A DNA stretch of 64,000 bases. It comes from Anabaena minutissima FACHB-250. Lineage in GTDB: Bacteria; Cyanobacteriota; Cyanobacteriia; Cyanobacteriales; Nostocaceae. Below the pieces are notes generated by a model, which did not search any database, was not told the DNA's origin, and saw only the letters and a program-made list of their open reading frames with translations. This document shows positions 41,908 through 50,316 of this stretch, one piece after another; the first letter of the stretch is position 1; each line of letters starts with the position of its first letter. The DNA lies in the NCBI RefSeq assembly GCF_014697125.1, contig NZ_JACJRG010000001.1:496001-560000 (forward strand), read 5' to 3'. The translations under genes were made by a program, and so were the position numbers.

Positions 41908-42492
41908 ATGGTTAAACGATTTAACAATTTGGATGCAGCGTTAAAGTATCTCCGGCCAGCGACAGTCGGGGAAGATGGGGTAGTTCCAGATGCACCAGCA
42001 GGAACACCATTAAAAAAATATCAAGATTGGAAAGCAGGCAAAGTTGATATTGATTACCCCCGCGCAGGGTCTTCAAATCCTGGGCGATTAAATAGTATAT
42101 CTATTAAACCGTTTGCATTACCAGCAGCGTCAACGGATGAATATGTGACCGTTATCTCTGACCGAGCGCAAGTACAGTACGCATTATTTGGGCTGAGTGC
42201 AGCCGCCTTGGGAATCGCTGACGTTGATAATAATGATATTCGTGCCAAAGGCTTCAAGCCGGCTAAAGCTTCTTGTCGCAACGTCACTGGCACGACCGCC
42301 TCAACTGTAACCAGCAAACTTACAGGACTTCCCTACAAAACTAAAGCTGATGTAGGTTATTCCTTCCCCTTTGGGGCGATTACAGCCCAACCCAGTTACA
42401 GCGACCAAAAAGCGACTATTCTATCTTTGGTCGTTGCAACTTCAGCCGCCAACGCCGTTAAATCTGTATCCTTCACCCCTGAGCGATTCTGA
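41908..42492 (+). CDS. Candidate major coat protein
   Basis: 194 residues, Ala/Thr/Ser/Val-rich, low in charge and Cys, predicted mostly beta ('PAASTDEYVTVISDRAQVQY', 'ALFGLSAAALGIADVDNND', 'YSFPFGAITAQPSY', 'AVKSVSFTPERF'). It is the only gene of the block with a sizeable leader (96 bases with two TTAGATATYGGGTAT-like repeats), consistent with separate strong expression. No homology recognised; coat role is an inference from composition and position. Confidence 0.55.
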   Translation: MVKRFNNLDAALKYLRPATVGEDGVVPDAPAGTPLKKYQDWKAGKVDIDYPRAGSSNPGRLNSISIKPFALPAASTDEYVTVISDRAQVQYALFGLSAAALGIADVDNNDIRAKGFKPAKASCRNVTGTTASTVTSKLTGLPYKTKADVGYSFPFGAITAQPSYSDQKATILSLVVATSAANAVKSVSFTPERF

Positions 42493-42719
42493 TGATCAGC
42501 GACTTGATTAAATGTGAAATTCTTATTGTTCCTCAAACTTCAGAAGAAGAAATAAGCGATTTAATCAAGCGGGAAGAAATTTCATATTTAGCCAATTTAC
42601 GATTAGCTAAGGGTGAAATTTCTTTCCAAGACTATCTTGATTGCTTAGAATTGGCAGGCGTGAACATTGATGAATATCTACCGATTGTAGATACAAACTG
42701 TAGATTAGCGGGCTATTAG
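42492..42719 (+). CDS. Small acidic hypothetical protein
   Basis: 75 residues. Acidic helices with a repeated 'EEISDLIKREE'-type pattern (compare 'MISDLIKCEI' and 'EISDLIKREE') and 'ISFQDYLDCLELAGVNIDEY'. Starts on the last base of the upstream gene (TGATG) and ends one base before the next. The 'KGEISFQDYLDCLELAGV' region resembles small phage XkdX/short-tail-type proteins but this is not firm. Confidence 0.6.
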   Translation: MISDLIKCEILIVPQTSEEEISDLIKREEISYLANLRLAKGEISFQDYLDCLELAGVNIDEYLPIVDTNCRLAGY

Positions 42720-42720
42720 T

Positions 42721-43191
42721 ATGGGGAGAGTAGTAGAATTTAACGCCGCGAATTGGGAGCAATTAATTAATTATTCTGCTGCGGCTGCAATCATGAGTGA
42801 GAATGTTTATGTTCCACTTCTCCCCCTAGAGTCGCCTACTTTTTTAGAGAATAATATTATCGCTGTTTACATCACTACTACTATCCCCAACGGTAGACGT
42901 TGGAACTTTGGGGGGAAGGTGGAACGCAGGTTTATATCTGGGCTTACCGTTGGTGGTAACACTGATGCAGCCGGGGACATTCAGCCCATTTGGTTGAATA
43001 AAATCACGACTATTCTATTTACCAAAATAACCGCTAGTTATTCGCTAAAGTTCTACTTCCCCGACTGGTTTAAGGATGTTCAGCTTCAGTGTTGGCAGTA
43101 CACCGGGATAGACGATACACAAGAAAATATTGTGTTAGCTGAAGAATTCTCTAATATAAATTTCAAACTAGACCAATTAATTAATAACTGA
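42721..43191 (+). CDS. Hypothetical protein of the virion-like module
   Basis: 156 residues, beta-rich and hydrophobic in parts ('ENVYVPLLPLESPTF', 'NIIAVYITTTIPNGRRWNFG', 'ITASYSLKFYFPDWFKD'), with an acidic end. No membrane segment of usual length. It follows the 75-residue gene by one base. Unknown family; composition suits a structural particle protein. Confidence 0.65.
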   Translation: MGRVVEFNAANWEQLINYSAAAAIMSENVYVPLLPLESPTFLENNIIAVYITTTIPNGRRWNFGGKVERRFISGLTVGGNTDAAGDIQPIWLNKITTILFTKITASYSLKFYFPDWFKDVQLQCWQYTGIDDTQENIVLAEEFSNINFKLDQLINN

Positions 43192-43202
43192 GGACAAATT
43201 AC

Positions 43203-43568
43203 ATGAAGGTTGATATTAATAACGCCTTCACTGTTCTATCTATTCTATTTATGTCGGTAGCTGGGGTTTATCGCTTGGCGCAAATAGAAGCGAACATCAA
43301 CGCCAAAATAACCAAAGTCGAAAATGATTTATTAATTGCCATTGAACATCTGAAAGATAATTTTGTAGATAGGCTGTACACAGTTGAAAAAAAGTTAGAC
43401 GTACACCTTACCGAATACGGAGAGAAAAAATTATTTGCAGAATATAGGCACAATGCAACCGATAAGCTAGTTGAACACAAGTTCAACCGTCTTAGTGGAC
43501 TAATCAAACAGCTTTCAGGCTTTTTACACAAAGAATCAGGCTTTGTTCTGAGGGACGACGAATATTAG
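43203..43568 (+). CDS. Single-span membrane coiled-coil protein
   Basis: 121 residues. N-terminal hydrophobic segment (~7-25, 'AFTVLSILFMSVAGVYRLAQ'), then a coiled coil ('NAKITKVENDLLIAIEHLK') and a charged tail. Resembles in layout phage hemolysin-XhlA/holin-accessory proteins, but no direct family match. Last of the coupled cluster. Confidence 0.65.
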   Translation: MKVDINNAFTVLSILFMSVAGVYRLAQIEANINAKITKVENDLLIAIEHLKDNFVDRLYTVEKKLDVHLTEYGEKKLFAEYRHNATDKLVEHKFNRLSGLIKQLSGFLHKESGFVLRDDEY

Positions 43569-43595
43569 ATTTTACTTTAACTTATGGCTAATTCA

Positions 43596-43626
43596 CCTAT
43601 AATGCCTTGTAACACGGCAATATAGG
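43596..43626. promoter_or_regulatory. Interrupted palindrome, probable operator
   Basis: CCTATA-AT-GCC (43596-43606) and GGC-AA-TATAGG (43616-43626) are mirrored around TTGTAACAC. It lies 10-40 bases before a regulator-like gene at 43637, so autoregulation is plausible. Confidence 0.6.
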
Positions 43627-43636
43627 GATTTTTTTT

Positions 43637-43984
43637 ATGGCTAAGGGTGGCAAGACTTCAACCACATGGGCAAGGGGTAGCAGTTGGCAGCATGGCGAGA
43701 CGAAAGTAATTCGTGTTCCTGTTGCCTTAGAAGCCGAAGTCATGGCTTATGCTAGGGCATTAGATAGCGGTAAAGCCGTGTTACACGGCAATGATGCCGA
43801 GGTGATTCTAACCGCAATCGCGGCTTATATTGAACTGAGAAAAGCCAGCCGCCACAATAACCAGCACAACCAAGCAAAGGAATTAGATATTAGTGCTAGG
43901 ACTTGGGACGAACTGCGAAAATTCGCCAAGCTAGTAGAAGAATCGCCCCAAGTGTTGGGACTAAATGAAACTCGCTTGCAATAA
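43637..43984 (+). CDS. RHH-like regulator or partition-type protein
   Basis: 115 residues. 'ETKVIRVPVALEAEVMAYAR' fits the strand-helix of a ribbon-helix-helix protein, and 'EVILTAIAAYIELRKAS' a second helix. The C-terminal part is helical ('SARTWDELRKFAKLVEESPQ'). Element-borne copy-number, segregation or transcription control is likely. Last gene before attR. Confidence 0.6.
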   Translation: MAKGGKTSTTWARGSSWQHGETKVIRVPVALEAEVMAYARALDSGKAVLHGNDAEVILTAIAAYIELRKASRHNNQHNQAKELDISARTWDELRKFAKLVEESPQVLGLNETRLQ

Positions 43985-44112
43985 TTTCTGGATGAAAAAA
44001 TGGGTTACTGGTGTAAATCTAGTAGCGCATCAGTAGCAAAATTTGTTACTACGCCGTATTATGAGCTAGAAGCCTGATGCAGTAAATGAACTACGACTTA
44101 TAAGCCCAAACA

Positions 44113-44129
44113 GCGTGTAAGTATTTTCA
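44113..44129. repeat. attR core, 17-bp direct repeat
   Basis: Exact copy of the 26623-26639 sequence. Marks the right end of the element. Confidence 0.9.
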
Positions 44130-44145
44130 GCAAACATCAATCTAA
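44113..44145 (+). pseudogene. Displaced 3' end of the amidohydrolase gene
   Basis: In the amidohydrolase frame this reads ACKYFQQTSI then TAA (44143-44145). It is the presumed original chromosomal end of the gene at 25468, cut off by integration. On excision it would be rejoined. Confidence 0.75.
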
Positions 44146-44167
44146 AGCTTACTTACGGAGATTGTTA

Positions 44168-44947
44168 ATGCAGCTTCTTGAATTTCCCAGTGTCGCAGTC
44201 ATAGCAGGCGAAAATGCTGTTGCTGTGACTCAACTTCCTACTATATGGCAAGATATTGCTAAAGGTGCAGTCAATACCGGACTCTGCAATCCAAAGGTGT
44301 ATGTTGAGATGGCGCAGTTGTTCTTATACAAGTTAGAACAGGGTGATGTTGACTTGTTTAACGAACGTCCAGAAATTAGCCACCTCAAGCAGTCATTTTG
44401 TCAGTTATTTGGGCAATTAGCACGAGAAACTCTAGAGTTCTATGGTCATGATTTCCTGACTCATAACTATCCCAATTTTGGGGAAATTTTGCGGAATTTA
44501 GAGTTAAAGGGGTGTGATTATGCTGATGAAGTCAAAGTGGCACAGATTGGCTTAGAACTTTTCAATGAGTTTGGTTATGAACTCCCAGCCAGTTTTTATC
44601 ATGTGCATTTAGCCCCAATTTATCGAGATCATGTGTTTGAAGAACGCGCCTTGAGATTTGACAAGCGGGATATCACACACAAGCGTTCTTGGGATGCGAT
44701 ACTTCATGCCTGTAAAGTATTTGCCATGCAAATGAAGGTGCAAAGTATTGCTTCTAGATATGGTTTTACTTATCAGCATGGTTGCGGTTGTAACTCGCAT
44801 CTCTCGGCGATTGATTTATCTCGTGGCGTATTTGAGTATGAATTAAGTCCAGAAAAACGCGATCGCTGGATTCGCAGTTTTATCTGGACTGCTTGGTATG
44901 AGTATGCTTTCTTTCCTATTGTGCCGAATACCAGTTATTTGGTGTAG
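44168..44947 (+). CDS. Conserved cyanobacterial protein, unknown function
   Basis: 259 residues from ATG 44168 (GGAG seven bases upstream; a TTG two codons earlier is less likely). Soluble, with 'KRSWDAILHACKVFAMQMKV' and a Cys/His cluster 'YQHGCGCNSHLS' that could bind metal. No named family. Without the element it would lie 22 bases behind the amidohydrolase stop, so both probably formed one operon that the element interrupts. Confidence 0.75.
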   Translation: MQLLEFPSVAVIAGENAVAVTQLPTIWQDIAKGAVNTGLCNPKVYVEMAQLFLYKLEQGDVDLFNERPEISHLKQSFCQLFGQLARETLEFYGHDFLTHNYPNFGEILRNLELKGCDYADEVKVAQIGLELFNEFGYELPASFYHVHLAPIYRDHVFEERALRFDKRDITHKRSWDAILHACKVFAMQMKVQSIASRYGFTYQHGCGCNSHLSAIDLSRGVFEYELSPEKRDRWIRSFIWTAWYEYAFFPIVPNTSYLV

Positions 44948-44987
44948 GGATTGGGGACTGGGGAAATCGAAGAGTTTTCCCTAGCCT

Positions 44988-45800
44988 CTATCTCTTGCTT
45001 TCCAAGATATAACTCGACAACTCACAAAAACCCTCTCCCTCAGCCGCCGTGGTAATGTAAGCTGGCTGATATTGCATTTGGTTGGCATATTTCAACACAT
45101 TTGCCACACCTACAGATATTGGGAAATAACTTTGATTAAATAAACTTTCATCATTCGGACTATCACCAACTGTCACAATTTGTTCTGGAGAATAATCAGG
45201 AAAGTATTCTCGCAATACTTGTAATAAACCAATGACTTTCTCTTGTCCTTGGGGTTTGATGTGACACTGGACGTTACTGTAAGTAAATCCCCAACCCATT
45301 TGTTGACAGAGATGACTAATAGTTTGCAGTTCATCTAAACTCAACTCCGCTACATTAAATGTCCAGTCAGTAATGCGAAAGCGATTGTCGGCTGATTCTT
45401 GAATTTGAGGAAATTTGGTTTTTAATTCGGTAAAGGTTGAGTTTAGGTGTTGGCGATGGGCTGTTAATTCAGGAATGGGCGTTAAAGCCACTGTTTCCTC
45501 ACTTCCAGATCGATAGAATAAGCCGCCATTTTCTGCGATCGCACCAGCAATTGGCATGAGGCTATTTAATCCGTTTACCCAGCCAGCAGAACGTCCTGTG
45601 ACGATGATGACTTTAATTCCAACCGCTTGTAAATCTTCCAAAGTTTGCAGTAAAGCAGTAGAAAATTTTCCCTGATTCGTCAGTGTGCCATCCATATCAG
45701 TAGCGATGAGGCGAATCTTGCTCCAATCAGCCGATGTATCTGATGACAAGGGCTTGAGATTTGGAAATTGCCCCGTTGGCACACTTGGGTTTCTGTACAT
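44988..45800 (-). CDS. HAD-superfamily phosphatase (Cof/sucrose-phosphatase-like)
   Basis: 270 residues from ATG 45800 (an upstream TTG gives 281). HAD motifs: 'LIATDMDGTLTNQGKFS' (nucleophile Asp), 'VKVIIVTGRS'-like 'KVIIVTGRSAGWVN', 'KPQGQEKVIGLLQVL' (motif III Lys) and 'TVGDSPNDESLFNQS' (motif IV). The C2-type cap lies between. Substrate is probably a sugar phosphate. Confidence 0.9.
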   Translation of the reverse strand: MYRNPSVPTGQFPNLKPLSSDTSADWSKIRLIATDMDGTLTNQGKFSTALLQTLEDLQAVGIKVIIVTGRSAGWVNGLNSLMPIAGAIAENGGLFYRSGSEETVALTPIPELTAHRQHLNSTFTELKTKFPQIQESADNRFRITDWTFNVAELSLDELQTISHLCQQMGWGFTYSNVQCHIKPQGQEKVIGLLQVLREYFPDYSPEQIVTVGDSPNDESLFNQSYFPISVGVANVLKYANQMQYQPAYITTAAEGEGFCELSSYILESKR

Positions 45801-45905
45801 ATGCAGTGGGAGACAAGCTGTAAAAAATACCAATAATACAGCAAGTTCATAGGCAAAATATGGGCATCCTAAAAATAATAAGTCCAGTGTTTCTGTTTAT
45901 GACCT

Positions 45906-46718
45906 ATGCTAACTCCTACATACCTTGCTCAAACACAGTCGCCAAAACAAAAAAAGCTGACACCAACACAGCAAGCATCGGCACAAGATTCTCAGATACC
46001 ATCGGTTTTCATGATGTCCTCTGGAGGATTATTTGTAGCGTTGATTGCGTTGATGATTTTTGGGAAACTCCAAATCACGAAATTTGAGAAAAAAGTCAAA
46101 TTTGAACAATTCCGTGCCAGAGAATTAGAGAAAAAATTTAAACTAGCTCTGGAAACAATTCGCAAAATGGAAACTAATCCCGATTTGGTTAACTCGCGGG
46201 ACTTTAACCTAGACTATCTGCGGATGCGGATGTCTGAGGAAGTATTTCATTTTGCGATTCTTAATCAAATTAAAATCAGGGTTAAAGATAAAATTACCCA
46301 AGCTCTACGCCCCAGTCAACCACAGCAAGGAACAGTGGGGATTGCTAACAATGCTGCACGGCAAATAGATGAAATTTTTGATGTTGAATATGAATCGGGT
46401 ACTCCGCCTAATATCGCTAGACGCGTGTTATTTCGGATTCAAATTCGATTGATGAAGTTACCAACACAAGCAACTTCTGCCACCATTAGCCAAATTATTG
46501 ACTGCATTGAAACCTATCTTAGCCCAATAGATGAAGAAGATAACTGGCAACCCACACTTCAAGGAAGGATTGCCACCATGCACTGGGATCAAAAAGCTAA
46601 ACCTACGCCATTATTAGTGTTGGAACAATCTAATGAAGGCGTAAACGTGACTTTCCGCACCAGTCGCCAACCCAATGCTTCCACACCACAGAAGCCATCA
46701 GGTTCTGCTAAACGATAG
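45906..46718 (+). CDS. Membrane-anchored conserved cyanobacterial protein
   Basis: 270 residues. Gln/Thr-rich start, one transmembrane helix (~38-53, 'GGLFVALIALMIFGK'), a charged coiled coil (~58-90), then a soluble domain ('VARRVLFRIQIRLMKLPTQA'-like region, 'IDCIETYLSP', 'TPLLVLEQSNEGVNVTFRT'). No named family; a pattern I associate with cyanobacterial conserved proteins. Divergent from the HAD gene. Confidence 0.7.
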   Translation: MLTPTYLAQTQSPKQKKLTPTQQASAQDSQIPSVFMMSSGGLFVALIALMIFGKLQITKFEKKVKFEQFRARELEKKFKLALETIRKMETNPDLVNSRDFNLDYLRMRMSEEVFHFAILNQIKIRVKDKITQALRPSQPQQGTVGIANNAARQIDEIFDVEYESGTPPNIARRVLFRIQIRLMKLPTQATSATISQIIDCIETYLSPIDEEDNWQPTLQGRIATMHWDQKAKPTPLLVLEQSNEGVNVTFRTSRQPNASTPQKPSGSAKR

Positions 46719-46765
46719 TCAATAGTCATGGGGATAAATGACTCTCCCTTGCTCATTCCCCAATA

Positions 46766-47500
46766 TTAGGGTTTTTCGCTCCATGCTCCAGCTTCGTAAC
46801 TAATGATTGCAGTTTGGGAGTCGCGGGCTAAAATTCCGTCTTCCATTTCGACAATGCGATCGGCGATGTCTAAAATGCGGTTGTCGTGGGTGACTAACAA
46901 AATTGATGTTCCTTGATCTTTGGCGAGACGTTGCATAATTTCTACAACATCACGTCCTGATTGTTTATCCAAAGCGGCGGTTGGCTCGTCGGCTAACACT
47001 AGTGGGGGATTATTTACCAGGGCGCGGGCGATCGCAATTCTTTGTTTTTGTCCACCAGACATATTATCTGGGTAGTATTCAACGCGATTTTCTAATCCTA
47101 CTGCTGTGAGCATGGCTTGTGATTGTGCGATCGCTTCCGCTTGAGAAATATGCTCGTTTAACTCCACCGCCATCTGTACATTTTGTTTAGCAGTTAAAAA
47201 TCCTAGCAAATTATGGGCTTGAAAAATATAGCCAATGCTGCGCCGAATTTGTACCAACTTACTCTGATTCGCACCAGATAACTCTACACCTAAAAATTTT
47301 AAACTACCCTCTTGTACAGAACGCAAACCACCAATCAAACTCAGTAATGTAGTTTTACCTGAGCCTGATGGCCCGGTCATAATTACAATCTCTCCGGGAT
47401 AAATCTCAAGGTTAATATCAAATAAAATCTGCTTTTTGAGTGCGCCTTTGCCATAGTAGTGATTGAGATTGCTAATGGCAATTACAGGTTCATTTTTCAT
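46766..47500 (-). CDS. devA: DevA-type ABC transporter ATP-binding protein
   Basis: 244 residues. Walker A 'MTGPSGSGKTTLLSLIGGLR', Q-loop 'FQAHNLL', signature 'NMSGGQKQRIAIARAL', Walker B 'PLVLADEPTAALD', H-loop 'LLVTHDNRI'. It belongs to the LolD/MacB-like DevA group and forms a unit with the adjacent permease and membrane-fusion genes. Several paralogous dev operons exist in Nostocales, so the glycolipid role of the classical DevBCA is not implied. Confidence 0.92.
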   Translation of the reverse strand: MKNEPVIAISNLNHYYGKGALKKQILFDINLEIYPGEIVIMTGPSGSGKTTLLSLIGGLRSVQEGSLKFLGVELSGANQSKLVQIRRSIGYIFQAHNLLGFLTAKQNVQMAVELNEHISQAEAIAQSQAMLTAVGLENRVEYYPDNMSGGQKQRIAIARALVNNPPLVLADEPTAALDKQSGRDVVEIMQRLAKDQGTSILLVTHDNRILDIADRIVEMEDGILARDSQTAIISYEAGAWSEKP

Positions 47501-47623
47501 GATTATTTGGGGAATGAGTAGTTGGTAATTCGTAATTAAAAATATGTTTTACTTGTTACAATGTGGACTAAATAAAGATTATTTGTGGTTAATCTTTAAT
47601 TCATACACTTTGATAACAGCATA

Positions 47624-48802
47624 TTAAAAAATATCTGCTGGATCGGCAGACTTCAATTTTCTAACCGCAATTGTCCCAGAAACAACACACATAATAAACG
47701 TCAAAATTAATACTGTAATAGCACGTTCTAAGCTCATGAAAACTGGTAGTAACGTAGCGTCTCTAGCAGTTTTATACATGAACATTGTAAAAGCCCAGCC
47801 GGGCATATAACCTATAAGAGCCAAGATTATCGCTTCTTGTAGAATGACACCTAGTAGATATTTGTGGGTGTAGCCTATGGCTTTCAACGTAGCATATTCA
47901 GATAAATGGTCTGCTACTTCTGTATACAAAATCTGATAAACAATCACAGTTCCCACAATAAACCCCATGATTGTCCCTAAACTGAAAATAAACCCAATTG
48001 CTGTGCTACTCGCCCAATAATGACGCTCAAAATCAATAAATTCCTGCTTGCTTAAAACATTGATATCTTCAGGTAAGTAATTACGCAATTCTTGGACAAC
48101 AGCTTCAGTATTAGCTCCAGGTTTTAATTTAATTAAACCAATATCAATCAATCCTTGTTGACGATTAAGAAATAAACGCAAAAAATTAACATCACTGGTG
48201 ATTAAATTACCATCAGCACCAAATGAAGCACCTAAAGTAAATAGTCCACCAACTTGAACGCGTCGTCTGCGAACTTCTGCGGTGACATTTTTGCCTTCAT
48301 CAAAATATTTGGCAATGGGGCCATATTCTTGTCGAGAAGAACGGTCAAATAAAACAGTATCAGGGAGTTTGAGTTTATCTAAATTTTCTTGCACTCCTTC
48401 TAAGTTAAAGATATTAGTCTCTGGATTAATTCCAAAAACAAGAATGCTTCGAGTTTTACCAGTATCAGGATTTTTCCAAATCGAGTAATCCAAATATATG
48501 GGATGTACAGATTGTACTGACGGTAATTCTAAAGCTTTATACAACCGTCGTTGTGAAAAGCTTTTCATTGCCAGTACAGCATTAGATTGACGATTCAGCA
48601 AGACAATTTCACCTTGCAAGCTGCCATGTAACCGGACGTTACTGTAGTACAGAGCATCCCGGAAACCCAGCTGCATAAACATCAAAATGTCCGCAAAGCC
48701 GATTCCTGCCAAAGCTACAGCTAGGCGAGTTTTTTCTCGTGTTAGTTGTAGCCATGCCAGAGGTATTTTCTTACGATTAATTGCTGTGAAGAAATTAGTC
48801 AT
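47624..48802 (-). CDS. devC: DevC-type ABC transporter permease
   Basis: 392 residues. N-terminal membrane helix after 'WLQLTREKTRLAVALAGIGF', a large extracytoplasmic domain (~50-265), then three C-terminal helices ('AIGFIFSLGTIMGFIVGTVI', 'TLKAIGYTHKYLLGVI', 'AITVLILTFIMCVVSGTIAV'): the MacB/FtsX-type arrangement of DevC. Middle gene of the leftward devB-devC-devA operon. Confidence 0.92.
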   Translation of the reverse strand: MTNFFTAINRKKIPLAWLQLTREKTRLAVALAGIGFADILMFMQLGFRDALYYSNVRLHGSLQGEIVLLNRQSNAVLAMKSFSQRRLYKALELPSVQSVHPIYLDYSIWKNPDTGKTRSILVFGINPETNIFNLEGVQENLDKLKLPDTVLFDRSSRQEYGPIAKYFDEGKNVTAEVRRRRVQVGGLFTLGASFGADGNLITSDVNFLRLFLNRQQGLIDIGLIKLKPGANTEAVVQELRNYLPEDINVLSKQEFIDFERHYWASSTAIGFIFSLGTIMGFIVGTVIVYQILYTEVADHLSEYATLKAIGYTHKYLLGVILQEAIILALIGYMPGWAFTMFMYKTARDATLLPVFMSLERAITVLILTFIMCVVSGTIAVRKLKSADPADIF

Positions 48803-48822
48803 TAATCAAGTCGCTTCGCTCC

Positions 48823-48890
48823 AATTCAAAATTCAAAATTAAAGACAGTACCCTGTCCCCTGTCGCCTGTCCCCTGTCCCCTGTCACCTA
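48823..48890. repeat. Heptamer tandem repeats between devB and devC
   Basis: Copies of ATTCAAA and then about six copies of CCTGTCC-like heptamers. STRR-type filler within the operon spacer. Confidence 0.65.
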
Positions 48891-48891
48891 A

Positions 48892-50316
48892 TTAGTTATT
48901 AATTTCAACCAATACCTTGGCGTAGGTTAAACCAGAAACTTTTTCACTATCTTCTGGTGACAAAGTAATTTTTACTTCTACAACTCTGGCATCAACATCA
49001 GCTGCGGGGTCTGTGTTTAGTACGTCTTTTTTACCGATTCTTCTACCAATTTCAGTGACAGTTCCTTTTAATTCGCCGCTAAAAGCATTATTGTTGCTAG
49101 AGACAGTGACATTTTGACCAATACGCACTCTACCAATACCGTCTTCAGGAACTTCTGCGATTACTGTCATTTGTTCAGTTTCACCCATCTCAGCAATACC
49201 TTCTGAGCTAATGGATTCGCCTGATTTGGTGTGAATTTTTAAAACTTCCCCAGCCGATGGTGCTTGCACGTAGCTTAATTTTAGTTCTGCTTCGGCTTTT
49301 CTGACGTTAGCGATCGCATTACTAACTTGAGCTTGCGCCATCTGCACATCGGTAGGACTAACTTCCACCAGTCTTTTGAGTCTGGCTTTTTCTTCGTCAA
49401 TTTGTCTTTGCAAGGTGTTGATAGTTTTCTCTCGCGTAACTCTAGCTTCCACTAGCTGCTGTTGCAAAGTTGATAAAGTTTTGACTTGATTTGCTCTAGC
49501 CTCAGCTACTTGCTGTCGTATAGTCCCCACTGCTTGACGGAGAGCCGCTTGGGTTTCAATTACCTGTTGATTAGCAGTAATCGCACTCAATCGTCTTCTA
49601 TCTCGTTCTTGCTGAGAAATTGCGCCTTCCCGGTAGAGAAAATCGTAGCGTCCAGCATCTACCTGAGCATTACGTTGCTCGGCTTGGATGCGATTGAGTG
49701 TGGCTCTTAAACTATCTTGTTGGCCTCTGAGTTCCGCTTCTAAACGATTGACTGTAGCTTGTTGAGCAATTTTTTCGGCACTTAATTGGGCGGCTATGCG
49801 AGTAATCATGGCTTGCTGGGCTTCGCTTTCTCCCCTTAACTGAGCTTGCAAGCGTGCAATGACTGCTGATTGAGCTTGAATATCTCTCGGCGACCCTACT
49901 CTAACTTGTGCCAAACTAGCACGGGCTTCTTGGAGTTTTGCTTTTGCTTCGTCCATAGCCGCTAGTTGAGTATCATGATTGTCTAAAATGGCAATCACTT
50001 GTCCCTTTCTCACTCGTTCTCCCTCTTTGACGAAGAGCTGCTTGACTCGTGAAGATGATTGCAATCCTCCTGCTGGTGCAGAAAGTCTAATCACTTCGCC
50101 TTGTGGTTCTAAGCGTCCCAAAGCACTAATACTACTAGCGACTGGTTTGATGGGTACAGATGGGTTGAACTTGCTGATTTGCTCAAATTTTGCTGTAGCT
50201 AATAAGCCAGCAGCCACTGCTACTGGTAGGGCTACAGCAAGACCCCACCAAATCTTAGGTTGTTCTAGCTCAAGTGGCTGCTCTCTTGAGCTTGGCTGCT
50301 CAGTCACCCTTGACAT
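48892..50316 (-). CDS. devB: DevB-type membrane fusion (HlyD-family) protein
   Basis: 474 residues. N-terminal membrane helix (~26-45), barrel/lipoyl half 'VKQLFVKEGERVRKGQVIAI', a long alpha-hairpin (~110-330) of Gln/Ala/Arg heptads, second half 'VQAPSAGEVLKIHTKSGESI' and a beta-barrel end 'GRVRIGQNVTVSSNN'. It bridges DevCA to an outer-membrane TolC-like channel. Leads the operon. Confidence 0.92.
   Translation of the reverse strand: MSRVTEQPSSREQPLELEQPKIWWGLAVALPVAVAAGLLATAKFEQISKFNPSVPIKPVASSISALGRLEPQGEVIRLSAPAGGLQSSSRVKQLFVKEGERVRKGQVIAILDNHDTQLAAMDEAKAKLQEARASLAQVRVGSPRDIQAQSAVIARLQAQLRGESEAQQAMITRIAAQLSAEKIAQQATVNRLEAELRGQQDSLRATLNRIQAEQRNAQVDAGRYDFLYREGAISQQERDRRRLSAITANQQVIETQAALRQAVGTIRQQVAEARANQVKTLSTLQQQLVEARVTREKTINTLQRQIDEEKARLKRLVEVSPTDVQMAQAQVSNAIANVRKAEAELKLSYVQAPSAGEVLKIHTKSGESISSEGIAEMGETEQMTVIAEVPEDGIGRVRIGQNVTVSSNNNAFSGELKGTVTEIGRRIGKKDVLNTDPAADVDARVVEVKITLSPEDSEKVSGLTYAKVLVEINN

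Larger units (their letters stand above)
26623..44129. mobile_element. Integrated 17.5-kb virus-like or transfer element
   Basis: Bounded by the 17-bp direct repeat at both ends, with a tyrosine integrase next to the left end. Contents: leftward module with integrase, zinc ribbon, FtsK/HerA-like ATPase and small proteins; a central divergent control region; and a rightward module with RHH regulator, replication protein (DUF3854 plus VapE) and a dense block of virion-like genes. It lacks recognisable terminase, portal, protease, HK97 capsid, relaxase or type IV secretion genes. Removing it joins the amidohydrolase gene to an alternative ending 22 bases before the next gene (44168), which confirms the junction. 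Confidence 0.88.

Noticed and set aside
26623..44129. Element as a classical conjugative element or tailed prophage
   Set aside because: No relaxase, type IV secretion, terminase, portal or tail-sheath genes were recognised. FtsK-type dsDNA transfer cannot be excluded and is kept as an alternative.
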